DNA of 64,000 nt from Polynucleobacter necessarius (GTDB lineage Bacteria; Pseudomonadota; Gammaproteobacteria; Burkholderiales; Burkholderiaceae): positions 522,457 to 586,456 of the forward strand of contig NZ_LT615227.1 in the NCBI RefSeq assembly GCF_900096755.1, written 5' to 3'. Below, piece by piece: positions 27,619-36,346 of the stretch (position 1 is its first letter; every line of letters starts with the position of its first letter). A model generated the notes under the pieces. It did no database searches and was not told the DNA's origin. It saw nothing but the letters and a program-made list of their open reading frames with translations. The position numbers were made by a program, and so were the translations under genes.

Positions 27619-28707
27619 TCAATGCTGCGATTTAAATTCAGTAACGTTACGAATCATCCAAACTAAGGCGATTGGTAACCATACCACCGAAACCCACTGC
27701 ATCAGATCATTAAAGTGTAATAAACGCCCTTGATGCCAGTGCCGTAAAGTCAATATGAAATAAGGATTATCCGGCAATATGTTGATGGCAATCGTGCCGC
27801 TAACAAGACAAAAAAACGCCAGCCAAAATTTTGCTACTTGACTTAGCTTTAATGCCAGTCTCAATAAGATCATTGCCAGAGCCATTCCCCATAATGCACC
27901 GGCAGTAAACCATATCAAACCAAATTCTCCACCAAATTGAAGTGCTGTGAATAAGGTTTTAATTGCGACAGTGAAGAAAAGTAAGCCATTCAAAATGCAC
28001 CACTGCGGCGCCTTTGGTCTAAGACCTAGTGAAAGCAATAAGGCGACTCCTAACCAACATAGCGCAGTAATAAGCGTTTCTTGCGCTACGTGGTTAACAA
28101 CCGTTGTTCCCCAATCAATCGAGCCAAAGATCGCATGACCCCAAACTCCCGTCCCGAGCCATGAACTTTGGGGATAAATTTGTGACCAGGGAAATAATAA
28201 GAAGAGCGCGCATGCGCCCCAATGAAGTCCGAACCACTGATCAAAGCGACGGCGGATGGCGCTACCAGATAGCCATTGGGGGCCCAAGGGAATTGCTAGC
28301 AGGCCGCCCAGGAGGCCGCCGAGCACATTGGCCCACCAGTCCATTTGACTTGGTATTCTGGTTGGCAGCCAGGACTGTAAGGATTCGACAGTCAATGCCA
28401 ATAGCGCACTCAAACTTAAAGCCAAGGCAACAAAATTACGCCAACGTGGATATGCAGCAAAAACCAGTAAAAATCCAAATGGGATATAGGCAAGAATATT
28501 GACGGAAACATCAAATAAAGTGATGAAACGAGGCAAAGGGGCATCTATCCAGGCCCAAGCTGTTATGCCATTCTGAAAGTCAAAATCAAATGGATTTAGA
28601 CTCACATAAATAATCAATAACACATAACTCACACTCATGAACCTAGCCAAAGGCATGGCCTGAAGTGGCCATACAAATTTACGGGGGCGCTGGTCTTTTT
28701 GATGCAT
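27619..28707 (-). CDS. VanZ family integral membrane protein
   Basis: 362 residues with about nine hydrophobic helices. The N-terminal half has the VanZ domain: ISLNPFDF-like start of the extracytoplasmic loop (YVSLNPFDFDFQ), NILAYIPFGFLLVFA, then the LTVESLQSWLPTRIPSQMDWWANVLGGLLG block with acidic residues and NxxG. The C-terminal half has extra helices. VanZ proteins are associated with glycopeptide resistance in Gram-positives, but the function in betaproteobacteria is not known. Divergent from birA with 37 bases between the starts. Confidence 0.82.
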   Translation of the reverse strand: MHQKDQRPRKFVWPLQAMPLARFMSVSYVLLIIYVSLNPFDFDFQNGITAWAWIDAPLPRFITLFDVSVNILAYIPFGFLLVFAAYPRWRNFVALALSLSALLALTVESLQSWLPTRIPSQMDWWANVLGGLLGGLLAIPLGPQWLSGSAIRRRFDQWFGLHWGACALFLLFPWSQIYPQSSWLGTGVWGHAIFGSIDWGTTVVNHVAQETLITALCWLGVALLLSLGLRPKAPQWCILNGLLFFTVAIKTLFTALQFGGEFGLIWFTAGALWGMALAMILLRLALKLSQVAKFWLAFFCLVSGTIAINILPDNPYFILTLRHWHQGRLLHFNDLMQWVSVVWLPIALVWMIRNVTEFKSQH

Positions 28708-28744
28708 TCCACAATTCTAGGTCAGACCTTTCTACAATGGCGAA

Positions 28745-29539
28745 ATGACTGCTAATTGCATCCTTGAGCGCGTAAACGAAACAAGATCAACCAATGACGA
28801 TCTTTTAGAGCGCTGGCGCGCCGGTCAATTAATTGATCCAGTCGCCCGCATTGCCCACAAACAGACTGCCGGCAAAGGCAGGGTGGGTCGCGTATGGCTA
28901 GCCAACCCTGAAGACTCTATTTGCTTTTCTCTAGCCTTCCCTTTCAAAAGAACCCCTGCACAGCTCACCGGGATAAGCCTTGTAGTCGGCCTGGCGGTGA
29001 TTTCTGGCTTAGCTCAGGCTTCCGGGCTGAATGAAGAAACGCTTCATTCAGCCGGTCTTCGTCTCAAGTGGCCAAACGATCTATTGCTCAATAACGCCAA
29101 ACTGGGGGGCATCCTTATCGAAGGGGGTCAATCCAATCCCCAGGAACCAACATGGATGATTGTTGGCGTTGGCCTGAACTTACGAAATGCTGCACTCATT
29201 GAATCTAGCCTTGGGGGCGGACAAAAGGTTGGGGCTCTTGATCAAATTTTGGGGGCATCGACAAAACTTCCCGACACTGAATATTTGTGGCTCAAACTCA
29301 TCGCCTCTTTTGAGGATCATTTTAAAAACTTTGATCAACATGGATTTGAGTTTTACAGAGAGCAATGGGGAAAGTGGGACGCCTATAAAGATCAAGCGGC
29401 GTCTATTTCCGGTGCAGGTAAAGAATCTATTTACGGAACCGCTAAAGGCGTAGATCAAGCTGGCGCACTTCTCTTACAGCAAGAAAATAAAACCGTTGCC
29501 ATACATGCAGGCGATATTTCATTGCGAGTTCAATCATGA
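28745..29539 (+). CDS. birA: Biotin-[acetyl-CoA-carboxylase] ligase
   Basis: 264 residues, the catalytic and C-terminal domains without the N-terminal DNA-binding helix-turn-helix of E. coli BirA, so it should act as ligase only. The biotin/ATP loop is TAGKGRVGRVWLANPEDS, followed by RLKWPNDLLLNNAKLGGILIEG. It attaches biotin to the carboxyl carrier protein of acetyl-CoA carboxylase. It overlaps coaX by 4 bases, a common pairing. Confidence 0.95.
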   Translation: MTANCILERVNETRSTNDDLLERWRAGQLIDPVARIAHKQTAGKGRVGRVWLANPEDSICFSLAFPFKRTPAQLTGISLVVGLAVISGLAQASGLNEETLHSAGLRLKWPNDLLLNNAKLGGILIEGGQSNPQEPTWMIVGVGLNLRNAALIESSLGGGQKVGALDQILGASTKLPDTEYLWLKLIASFEDHFKNFDQHGFEFYREQWGKWDAYKDQAASISGAGKESIYGTAKGVDQAGALLLQQENKTVAIHAGDISLRVQS

Positions 29540-30345
29540 GTCTGTATTTATTATTTGACGTTGGTAATACGCGCCTTAAATGGGCGGCCGTTGAATCAAC
29601 GCAACAACCGTCGGATCGACAAAAAAAATTATGGGCTTATTCAGGCTCAATCAGCAGCAAATCTCTCAGCTCCAAAGAACATAAAGCTGAGTTAGCTGAC
29701 TATATTTCCAAAACATTACCTAAGCCTGATGCCATTGCTTTTTGCTGTGTCGCAGGTAAAGAGGCAATCGAAAACCTCCAATCCTTATTTCCGCAATGGG
29801 GTGATATTGCTTGGCAGCAACTGAAGGGTGACACCCCTTTTACCGGAATGCGCACCCTGTACCAAAACCCCAGCCAGCTTGGCGCCGATCGCTGGGCGGC
29901 AGTCATAGGTGCACGCGCCTTATCAAGTAATAGCACTTTGATAGTGAACGCTGGCACTGCTACCACCATTGATTTACTTGGTTCAAATGGTGTACATTAC
30001 GGCGGTTGGATTTTGCCTGGCTTAGAGATGATGCAAACCAGTCTTCAGAGCAACACCGCGCAATTACCTTTGGCGACTCGTGAAGAACATCATGGATTTG
30101 CTACCAATACAAATAATGCGATTATTGGCGGATGTGATGCTGCGCAAATTGGTGCAATTCAATACGCCATGCAACATGCAAAAGAAATCAATTGCCCGGT
30201 TGAGAGAATTTGGATTGATGGCGGCAATGCAAAAATTTTAGCCAATGAAATTGCTAAGTTAAAACTGCCAACCTCAATAGCAATAGAGCCTATCGACGGG
30301 CTCGTATTACGTGGTGCTTGGTCTTGGTTGCTGCAAAACGTTTAA
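29536..30345 (+). CDS. coaX: Type III pantothenate kinase
   Basis: 269 residues of the ASKHA fold. Phosphate-binding loop LLFDVGNTRLKWA at the N-terminus, the GADRWAAVIGARAL block, NAGTATTIDLL with the catalytic Asp, and the GGWILPGLEMM segment. It carries out the first step of coenzyme A synthesis. It overlaps birA by 4 bases upstream and ends convergent with the heptose adenylyltransferase gene, with a 4-base overlap of stop regions. Confidence 0.95.
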   Translation: MSLYLLFDVGNTRLKWAAVESTQQPSDRQKKLWAYSGSISSKSLSSKEHKAELADYISKTLPKPDAIAFCCVAGKEAIENLQSLFPQWGDIAWQQLKGDTPFTGMRTLYQNPSQLGADRWAAVIGARALSSNSTLIVNAGTATTIDLLGSNGVHYGGWILPGLEMMQTSLQSNTAQLPLATREEHHGFATNTNNAIIGGCDAAQIGAIQYAMQHAKEINCPVERIWIDGGNAKILANEIAKLKLPTSIAIEPIDGLVLRGAWSWLLQNV

Positions 30346-30830
30346 GAACGAATCTTTCCTAGCAAGCTCGTAGTAGAGCGCTCATAAAGAAATGGAATGG
30401 CGAGGGCCTTTCCACCCCAGCTTTTTACTAAGTGAGTTTCAGCCAGGGTATCGATTTCATAGTCGCCGCCCTTCACGTAAATATCCGGACGAATCTTCTC
30501 AATCAACTCTACGGGCGTTTGCTCAACAAACAAGACGGCCATGTCGACGCTTTCAAGCGCAGCCAATAAGGCCTGACGATCGGCCCCAGTATTGATCGGT
30601 CGATCATCGCCTTTACCAAGCATTTTGACTGAGGCATCTGAATTCACGCCAACCACCAAGCTAGCGCCTAGAGCTCTAGCCTGATCTAGATAACTCGCAT
30701 GGCCGCGATGAAGAATATCGAATACCCCATTAGTAAATACCAATGGCCTAGGTAGCTTGGCTATGCGGCTAGCAAGCTGATCTAAAGGGCAAACCTTAGA
30801 TTCAAAAGATGGTGGCAAAAGAGAGCTCAT
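30342..30830 (-). CDS. rfaE2: D-glycero-beta-D-manno-heptose 1-phosphate adenylyltransferase
   Basis: 162 residues, the stand-alone adenylyltransferase half of HldE. The nucleotidyltransferase HxGH motif is in FTNGVFDILHRGHASYLDQAR. The later KGGDYEIDTLAE block and C-terminal LYERSTTSLLGKIR match the family. It makes ADP-heptose for the LPS inner core, so the cell presumably still has a heptose-containing outer membrane. The 92-base gap to gpx upstream shows no clear element. Confidence 0.93.
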   Translation of the reverse strand: MSSLLPPSFESKVCPLDQLASRIAKLPRPLVFTNGVFDILHRGHASYLDQARALGASLVVGVNSDASVKMLGKGDDRPINTGADRQALLAALESVDMAVLFVEQTPVELIEKIRPDIYVKGGDYEIDTLAETHLVKSWGGKALAIPFLYERSTTSLLGKIRS

Positions 30831-30922
30831 GGCTCAATATTAAAGGCAATACTCACCACCCTGCGATATTGGCCAGAATGTCTTAGACTTGAGCACTCCA
30901 AACCCAATAAAGAAGGCGCTCT

Positions 30923-31492
30923 ATGCACCGTTTTGTGATCTCTTGGCTCCTTACCGTTGCCGCCGTTTTATCGATAGCTTCTAGCGCCAATGCGGCGGCC
31001 AGTTGCAGCCCACTTTTGTCGCACACCTTTGCTCATCTACAAGACGAGGCTCCACAGAACCTTTGCCAATACCAGGGAAAGGTGCTGCTAGTGGTGAATA
31101 CAGCCAGCTTTTGCGGCTTTACAAGCCAATACGAAGGTCTAGAGAAAATTTACGCTAAATACAAAGATCAGGGTTTTGTAGTTTTAGGATTTCCATCGAA
31201 TGATTTTGGAAAATAAGAGCCGGGCAGCAATAAAGAGATCGCCGACTTTTGCAAGAATACCTATGACGTGAAATTTCCAATGTTTTCTAAAAGCCAAGTT
31301 TCTGGAAGCAGCCCTAACCCACTCTTCAAAATGTTGATCGCTAAAACAGGTACAACACCGAAGTGGAATTTTTATAAATATCTAATTGATCGCAATGGTA
31401 ATGTTGTCGATTCGTTTGGAAGTGTTACAAAACCTACAAGCAGTAGCATTACTGCTGAAATTGAAAAGCTCTTAGGGGAAAAAGCGCAGTGA
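30923..31492 (+). pseudogene. Secreted glutathione peroxidase interrupted by a nonsense codon
   Basis: A signal peptide (cut after ANA) is followed by a glutathione peroxidase domain: the peroxidatic cysteine in [26 protein letters not shown], and, after the lesion, WNFYKYLIDRNG with the catalytic Trp and Asn. At 31214-31216 TAA stands where the family has Gln in FGKQEPGSN, a single C-to-T change from CAA. The rest of the frame is open to the natural stop. The product would lack about half the enzyme, including the WNF motif. It overlaps the next gene by 4 bases. The role would have been peroxide or lipid-peroxide reduction in the envelope. Confidence 0.93.
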
Positions 31493-32128
31493 GCAAGAAA
31501 CGTATTGCCATTATTGGAGCAGGCATCTCCGGTCTAGGGTGTGCTTATGCCCTAAGACAACATCCTGAATTTGACGTTACCCTATATGAGTCTGGAGACC
31601 ACATTGGCGGTCACAGCAATACGGTGAACTTTACATGTGAAGTGGGTGGCGAATCTATCACGCACGGTGTTGATACTGGATTCTTAGTATTTAATCGTAA
31701 AACATATCCACGCTTGGTTCGCCTGTTTGAAGAAATTCAAGCGCCTGCATCACCCTCTGAAATGTCTTTTTCTGTATCAATTGATTCATCCGAAAGATCA
31801 AGCCATCCGAGAAAAATTGAGTGGGCTGGCAACGACATCAATTCATTTTTTGGTCAACGCACTAATCTTCTGTCTCCATCGTTTTGGCGCATGGCTTACG
31901 ACATCCTGCGCTTTAACCGCATGGGCCACCAACTTAGCGCTTACGCAAATTGAAGGGGGCCACCAATACAAAGAGTCCGACGAAACTATTGCAAATTTCT
32001 TGGATCGCAATCACTTGAGTCAAAGCTTTAGAGAGAACTATTTTCTCCCAATGATTGGTGCAATCTGGTCTTGCTCTGTTGAACAAATGCTGGAGTTCCC
32101 GATTCAAACAATGGTGCGCAATAAATGA
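31489..32128 (+). pseudogene. NAD(P)/FAD-dependent oxidoreductase, frameshifted and truncated
   Basis: GTG start at 31489 overlapping the gpx stop. The N-terminal dinucleotide fold IAIIGAGISGLGCAYAL is followed by YESGDHIGGHSNTV and VDTGFLVFN, typical of the amine-oxidase-like flavoproteins found next to DUF1365 and cfa. An extra G at 31923-31925 ends the frame at 31953. The other frame continues with LALTQIEGGHQY to IGAIWSCSVEQMLEFPIQTMVR and then stops at 32128. The C-terminal half of the usual 420-430 residues is absent and DUF1365 begins at once, so a deletion removed roughly 200 codons. Clearly dead. Confidence 0.9.
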
Positions 32129-32945
32129 ACCAACCAAAGATTAACTTTGGAGTAGTGAAGCATCGGCGCCTAAGACCCGCCAAGAATGCATTTGGCTATG
32201 GCGTCTTTACCATTTCCATTCCAATGCGATCCAGGAAAGCAGAACCAGAAATTCTGCATACGAGAGGCTTAAGAGATAACCGCCTTGGGCTCTTTTCCTT
32301 CCTCGATAAAGATCACGGGGCAGGCCAACAAGATAGTTTGGATTGGATTGGATTGGATTGGATTGGATTGGATTGGATTGGATTGAGAAGATTTTGGAAG
32401 AGAACCATATTCCCAATGTCGATGGAGAGATTTGGTTGCAAACTTTTCCAAGAGTCATGGGTTACGTCTTTAATCCAGTTAGCTTTTGGATATGCACTCG
32501 ATCCACCGGGAAAGTTCAGGCGGTATTGGCGGAGGTTAATAACACCTTTGGCGAGCGTCATTGCTATTTGCTATACAAGGACTCTGGCGAAGAACTGCTC
32601 TCCGGAGAAACGCTCATGAGCAAAAAAGTCTTTCATGTATCGCCATTTTGTGAAGTGCGCGGCGAATACCATTTTCGTTTCTTATTTCCACAAGACAGCA
32701 TTACAGGCAAGAACTCAGTATGTCGCATTGAATTACATGAAGATGGGCAACCACTCATCACCACAAGCATCAGCGGCACGAGTCGTGAACTAAGTCGCTC
32801 AGCCCTTTATTTAGCCTTTTTACGCTACCCCCTAATGAGTCTTGGGGTCATTTTCAGAATCCACTGGTAGGCATTGAAATTATGGGTAAAAGGTGTACCC
32901 TTTCATTCGAAGCCTAAGCCACCAGAACTCGAAATCAGCGGATGA
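32125..32945 (+). pseudogene. DUF1365 protein with pentanucleotide expansion and a premature stop
   Basis: From the ATG at 32125: KINFGVVKHRRLRPAKNAFGYGVF, the DUF1365 start, to QQDSLDWI. At 32341-32385 the pentamer GATTG is present nine times. The protein family needs about two copies here (SLDWIEK); the extra 35 bases shift the frame by 2. The following frame reads EKILEENHIPNVDGEIWLQ and VMGYVFNPVSFWIC, all normal. At 32868-32870 TAG replaces an expected CAG before ALKLWVKGVPFHSKP, which runs on to a natural stop at 32943-32945 overlapping cfa. Two independent lesions. Partner of the upstream flavoprotein and of cfa in many proteobacteria. Confidence 0.92.
32341..32385 (+). repeat. (GATTG)9 perfect pentanucleotide microsatellite inside DUF1365
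   Basis: Nine uninterrupted copies of GATTG, 45 bases, with no sequence variation between units. Two, five, eight or eleven copies would keep DUF1365 in frame; nine do not. On either strand the tract reads as a repeated short peptide in all frames. This accounts for the apparent overlapping open frames on the minus strand here. Confidence 0.98.
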
Positions 32946-34240
32946 ATCGCCCCGGACAATCATTACTTTCTAGACTAAATTTTTCACGCACACAAAACAA
33001 AGTGGCGTCCTCGCATCGCCACCAAGTGAGTGCAGCGGCATTACTGCAGCTTCTTTCCCAATTAAGCAGCGGCTACCTAAGAATGACTTTGCCAAACGGC
33101 GAACAACGCGAGTTTGGCAATCGTTCGGATGCCTTGCATGCTGAAATTGCAGTTTTAGATTGGTCCGTATTTAAAGACGTCATGTCTCATGGTGATATTG
33201 GCTTCGCAGAAAGCTATATTCGCGGGCAATGGAATACGCCAGACCTAAAAGCCATACTCGAACTTGCTATCCGCAATAGAACCATTCTTGAGAAGGCCAT
33301 TTACGGAAGCTGGTACGGCTCGATTTTTTATCGCCTTAAACACTGGCTGCGAGATAACACTAAAACTGGTAGCCGTAAGAACATTCACGCCCACTATGAC
33401 CTTGGAAATGCCTTCTTCTATACGCCCTGGCTAGACCCAACTATGAGCTATTCAAGCGCTTGGTTTTCTGAGGGAGATAAACAATCTCTTGCTGATGCTC
33501 AATACGCCAAAATTCGACGCATCCTGGACTCGATTGAAGTGAAGTCAGGCGGTCATATCTTGGAAATTGGCTGTGGATGGGGCGGGGTTATGGAACAAGC
33601 ACTCCGCAATAAACTCTCCATCACAGGCCTAACCCTATCAACCGAACAAAAGGCGTTTGCCGAAAAAAGACTGCAAGTAGTTCGAGGTGAGGCAAGCTTA
33701 AATACTTCATACGAAGTACGTTTGCAAGATTACCGAGATTGTCAGGACAAATTTGACGGCATTGCTTCTGTTGAAATGTTTGAGGCTGTAGGTGAAAAGC
33801 ATTGGCCTGAGTATTTTGATGCGATTGCGAACTGCCTAAAGACTGGTGGCAAGGCTTGTATTCAAACTATTGTGATCGCAGAAGATCTATTTGAACGCTA
33901 TCGCCACAACACTGACTTTATTCAACAGTATGTTTTTCCAGGAGGCATGCTCCCTTCGCGCACCAGATTCAGAGCTAGCGCAGCTAAAGCAGGCCTTAAA
34001 GTCGAAGGTGAATTTGCCTTTGGCTCCGATTACGCCAAGACACTGTGCCTGTGGCGAGATAACTTCAATCAAAAACTACAAGAGGTTCGTCAACTTGGAT
34101 TTGACGAGGCTTTTATCCGACTTTGGAATTTTTACCTCATGTACTGTGCGGCCGGTTTTTCAGAGCGCAATATTGATGTAGTGCAATTCACACTCAGTCA
34201 CAATCCCACCAGGACATCCTCGGATGCATTAAGCGCATGA
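32942..34240 (+). CDS. cfa: Cyclopropane-fatty-acyl-phospholipid synthase family methyltransferase
   Basis: 432 residues. The N-terminal domain (to about 130) precedes a class I methyltransferase core with HYDLGNAFFYTPWLDPTMSYSSAWF, the SAM motif ILEIGCGWGGVMEQA and GLTLSTEQKAFAEKR. Further blocks are FDGIASVEMFEAVGEKHWPEYF and the QQYVFPGGMLPS loop. It transfers a methylene from SAM to unsaturated phospholipid chains or performs a related modification. Its ATG overlaps the DUF1365 stop (ATGA) and its own stop overlaps the SDR start. It remains open although the two genes before it are destroyed. Confidence 0.9.
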   Translation: MNRPGQSLLSRLNFSRTQNKVASSHRHQVSAAALLQLLSQLSSGYLRMTLPNGEQREFGNRSDALHAEIAVLDWSVFKDVMSHGDIGFAESYIRGQWNTPDLKAILELAIRNRTILEKAIYGSWYGSIFYRLKHWLRDNTKTGSRKNIHAHYDLGNAFFYTPWLDPTMSYSSAWFSEGDKQSLADAQYAKIRRILDSIEVKSGGHILEIGCGWGGVMEQALRNKLSITGLTLSTEQKAFAEKRLQVVRGEASLNTSYEVRLQDYRDCQDKFDGIASVEMFEAVGEKHWPEYFDAIANCLKTGGKACIQTIVIAEDLFERYRHNTDFIQQYVFPGGMLPSRTRFRASAAKAGLKVEGEFAFGSDYAKTLCLWRDNFNQKLQEVRQLGFDEAFIRLWNFYLMYCAAGFSERNIDVVQFTLSHNPTRTSSDALSA

Positions 34241-35013
34241 AGCAAAAAGGTATCCCAAGTTTTTCAGGAAAGCGCATATGGGTAATTGGCGCCTCCAGCG
34301 GCATTGGCGAAGCTTGTGCAAAAGAATTCATCGCGGCAGGTGCCAAAGTTGCACTATCGAGCCGCAGGGTTGAGCGCTTAAACCAAATTTCTGAAACTTC
34401 TCAAAAAGATCAAACCCTTACGGTTCCGCTAGACGTCACCACTCAATCCCAACTGCAAAATGGTTATCAAACGATTTTAGATGCCTGGGGCGGAGTAGAT
34501 TTAATGCTCTTTGTTTCTGGTGTTTACACCCCATTGCGAGCAGATGATTTTGATATTCAAGTCGCAGAAAAAACGATTGGCGCAAACCTACTCGGACCAA
34601 TGAGGGCTGTAGCCCTGGTGCTGCCAGAGATGCTAAAGACCCACTCTGGTCATATCGCTATTGTTGGGAGCGTTGCAGGCTATAGCGGGCTGCCAAAAGC
34701 GCTGGCATACGGACCCAGCAAAGCAGCCATCATTAATTTTTGCGAGAACCTGTATTACGACCTACTACCAACAGGAATCAGCGTTCATATGATTTCCCCT
34801 GGCTTTGTGGCAACAGAAGCCAGGGCTCAAAATGATTTTGAGATGCCGGCCTTAATCAGCGCAGAAGAAGCAGCCACTGAAATTTTGACAGGAATAAAAA
34901 ATGGGGAGTTTGATATTCACTTCCCCAAGCGGTTCTCAAGATTCTTAAAATTTCTCAGAATCTTGCCTTACCCCCTGTACTTCTGGATTGTGCGACGCTT
35001 TGTCAAAATCTAA
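34237..35013 (+). CDS. Short-chain dehydrogenase/reductase, membrane-associated
   Basis: 258 residues. NAD(P)-binding motif VIGASSGIGEACAKEF, the SGVYTPL segment and the catalytic Ser-Tyr-Lys with YGPSKAAIINF. The last 30 residues are hydrophobic and aromatic (YPLYFWIVRRF), suggesting membrane contact. Coupled to cfa by a 4-base overlap, so a role in the same lipid modification is likely; substrate unknown. Its stop lies inside the stem of the dsbA terminator. Confidence 0.85.
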   Translation: MKQKGIPSFSGKRIWVIGASSGIGEACAKEFIAAGAKVALSSRRVERLNQISETSQKDQTLTVPLDVTTQSQLQNGYQTILDAWGGVDLMLFVSGVYTPLRADDFDIQVAEKTIGANLLGPMRAVALVLPEMLKTHSGHIAIVGSVAGYSGLPKALAYGPSKAAIINFCENLYYDLLPTGISVHMISPGFVATEARAQNDFEMPALISAEEAATEILTGIKNGEFDIHFPKRFSRFLKFLRILPYPLYFWIVRRFVKI

Positions 35014-35040
35014 TCGGCACCAAAGCACTGTACCGATTAG
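35010..35040 (-). terminator. Intrinsic terminator of the SPOR-dsbA transcript
   Basis: Inverted repeat CTAATCGG(T/C)AC: 35030-35040 pairs with 35010-35020 across a 9-base loop, with one imperfect pair. It is followed on the minus strand by ATTTTG. It lies 7 bases beyond the dsbA stop and includes the SDR stop codon, so it could also slow transcription from the other side. Confidence 0.65.
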
Positions 35041-35046
35041 CAAGAA

Positions 35047-35691
35047 TTACTTGTATTTATCTCTGCGAATCTTTTCTTCGAGATAATCCATCACAGCAAT
35101 TGCCTTGGCTTTAGAGCCGGCTATAGAAGGAGAAGTAACGTACTTTCCTTGCATCACAATAGTTGGAACACCATCAATGCGATATGCCTCTGTTAGCTGC
35201 TTGGCAGCCCGCGCCTTAGAAACCACCGCAAAAGAACGATAAGTAGCTAAGAAGGAATTGCGGTCAATACCTTGAGAGGCAACCCAATCTGCAATCTCGG
35301 GTTCTGTGAGTAGGCGCTTATTCTCTTTATGCATTGCATACATCACTTTGTCATTGAGAGCATCACCCTTACCCATAGCTTCAAGCGCATAAAACAACTG
35401 GCTATGCGGCAAGAAATTATCACGAAATGCTACCGGCACCCTGTGGAATGCAACATCTTTAGGCTGACGCTTAACCCACGCGCTGAGCTCTGGCTCGAAG
35501 TCATAGCAGTGTGGGCAGCCATACCAAAAGAACTCAATAACCTCGACCTTGCCTTTTGTTTCAACTGGCTGAGCCATTGGCAATATGCGGTAATAAAAAC
35601 CCTCTTCAATCTTTTGCGCCTGCGCACCAACAAGGCCACTTAAAGAAAGTAAGGTCAATACAGTAAAAATACGTTTGCTTAATGAAATCAT
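35047..35691 (-). CDS. dsbA: Thiol:disulfide interchange protein DsbA
   Basis: 214 residues with a signal peptide (cut near GAQA, about 25). A thioredoxin domain follows with active site CPHC in FFWYGCPHCYDFEP, an inserted helical domain, and the cis-Pro loop GVPTIVMQGKYVTSPS. It introduces disulfides into periplasmic proteins. It overlaps the SPOR-domain gene by 4 bases; SPOR protein, then DsbA, downstream of argS is a usual Burkholderiales order. Intact. Confidence 0.95.
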   Translation of the reverse strand: MISLSKRIFTVLTLLSLSGLVGAQAQKIEEGFYYRILPMAQPVETKGKVEVIEFFWYGCPHCYDFEPELSAWVKRQPKDVAFHRVPVAFRDNFLPHSQLFYALEAMGKGDALNDKVMYAMHKENKRLLTEPEIADWVASQGIDRNSFLATYRSFAVVSKARAAKQLTEAYRIDGVPTIVMQGKYVTSPSIAGSKAKAIAVMDYLEEKIRRDKYK

Positions 35692-36311
35692 GATTTACTA
35701 GATTTAATGAGGGTTGATTTAATGCCTAAGCCATTCAACTTATCGCGTACAGGATTGCTCTCCTCAACGCTGTTGTAGGGCCCAACACGAACACGCCACA
35801 GCGTATTCCCCTCGCTGGTTACCTCGCTAAGCTGCGCCTGTAAGCCTTGAATTGCTAAATTTGCTTTTTGCGCATCAGCATCAGAACGCTTTACAAAAAC
35901 ACCCACTTGCAAGAAATAAATCGCGTCACTTTTAGCGGCTGGAGGTGGAGTGGATTCTGCAGGTTTCTTGCCATTAACTAAATCGCCAATGGGATCTGCG
36001 GCAGCAGTAGCTGGCGCCTTGCCCTGCAATGGCTTATTTAAGTCCAATTGCTCAACCGGAGCGGCGGCCTCACCTTCAGCCGGAGTACCAGAAGGTTTGA
36101 TCGTCAAAGGTAAGCTTGGTGCCCGTACGCCAGGTCTTTCTTGAGGTGTATTTTTGGATAGATAAAAGGCAATTACAAACGCAATCCCTAATCCGGCGCC
36201 TAGGCCCAAAATGAAGCCCAAAATAGTGCCCCCATATTGGGCGTCTTTGCCATTCACTACAGCGCTAGGTCTCTCAATGAAGCCAGCTTGTTGATTCGGT
36301 TTTTTCATCAT
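35688..36311 (-). CDS. SPOR-domain membrane protein
   Basis: 207 residues: a cytoplasmic start, one membrane helix at about 27-50 (GTILGFILGLGAGLGIAFVIAFYL), a Pro/Ala-rich linker and a C-terminal SPOR domain (IYFLQVGVFVKRSDADAQKAN... to VRVGPYNSVEE). SPOR domains bind denuded septal peptidoglycan, so it should sit at the division site, like FtsN, though not necessarily as FtsN itself. It lies 35 bases after argS. The first two codons are both ATG; either may be used. Confidence 0.88.
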   Translation of the reverse strand: MMKKPNQQAGFIERPSAVVNGKDAQYGGTILGFILGLGAGLGIAFVIAFYLSKNTPQERPGVRAPSLPLTIKPSGTPAEGEAAAPVEQLDLNKPLQGKAPATAAADPIGDLVNGKKPAESTPPPAAKSDAIYFLQVGVFVKRSDADAQKANLAIQGLQAQLSEVTSEGNTLWRVRVGPYNSVEESNPVRDKLNGLGIKSTLIKSSKS

Positions 36312-36346
36312 TTCCTCATCTTACAGTTTCACTTCATATCTTGCCA

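Noticed and set aside
32341-32385. The tandem repeat as a CRISPR or other spacer array
   Set aside because: The unit is 5 bases with no spacers; it is a simple microsatellite.
32207-32561. Several overlapping minus-strand reading frames across 32.2-32.6 kb with repeated NPIQS-type peptides
   Set aside because: They are only the reverse translation of the GATTG tract, which has no stop in any frame; no ribosome site or homology.
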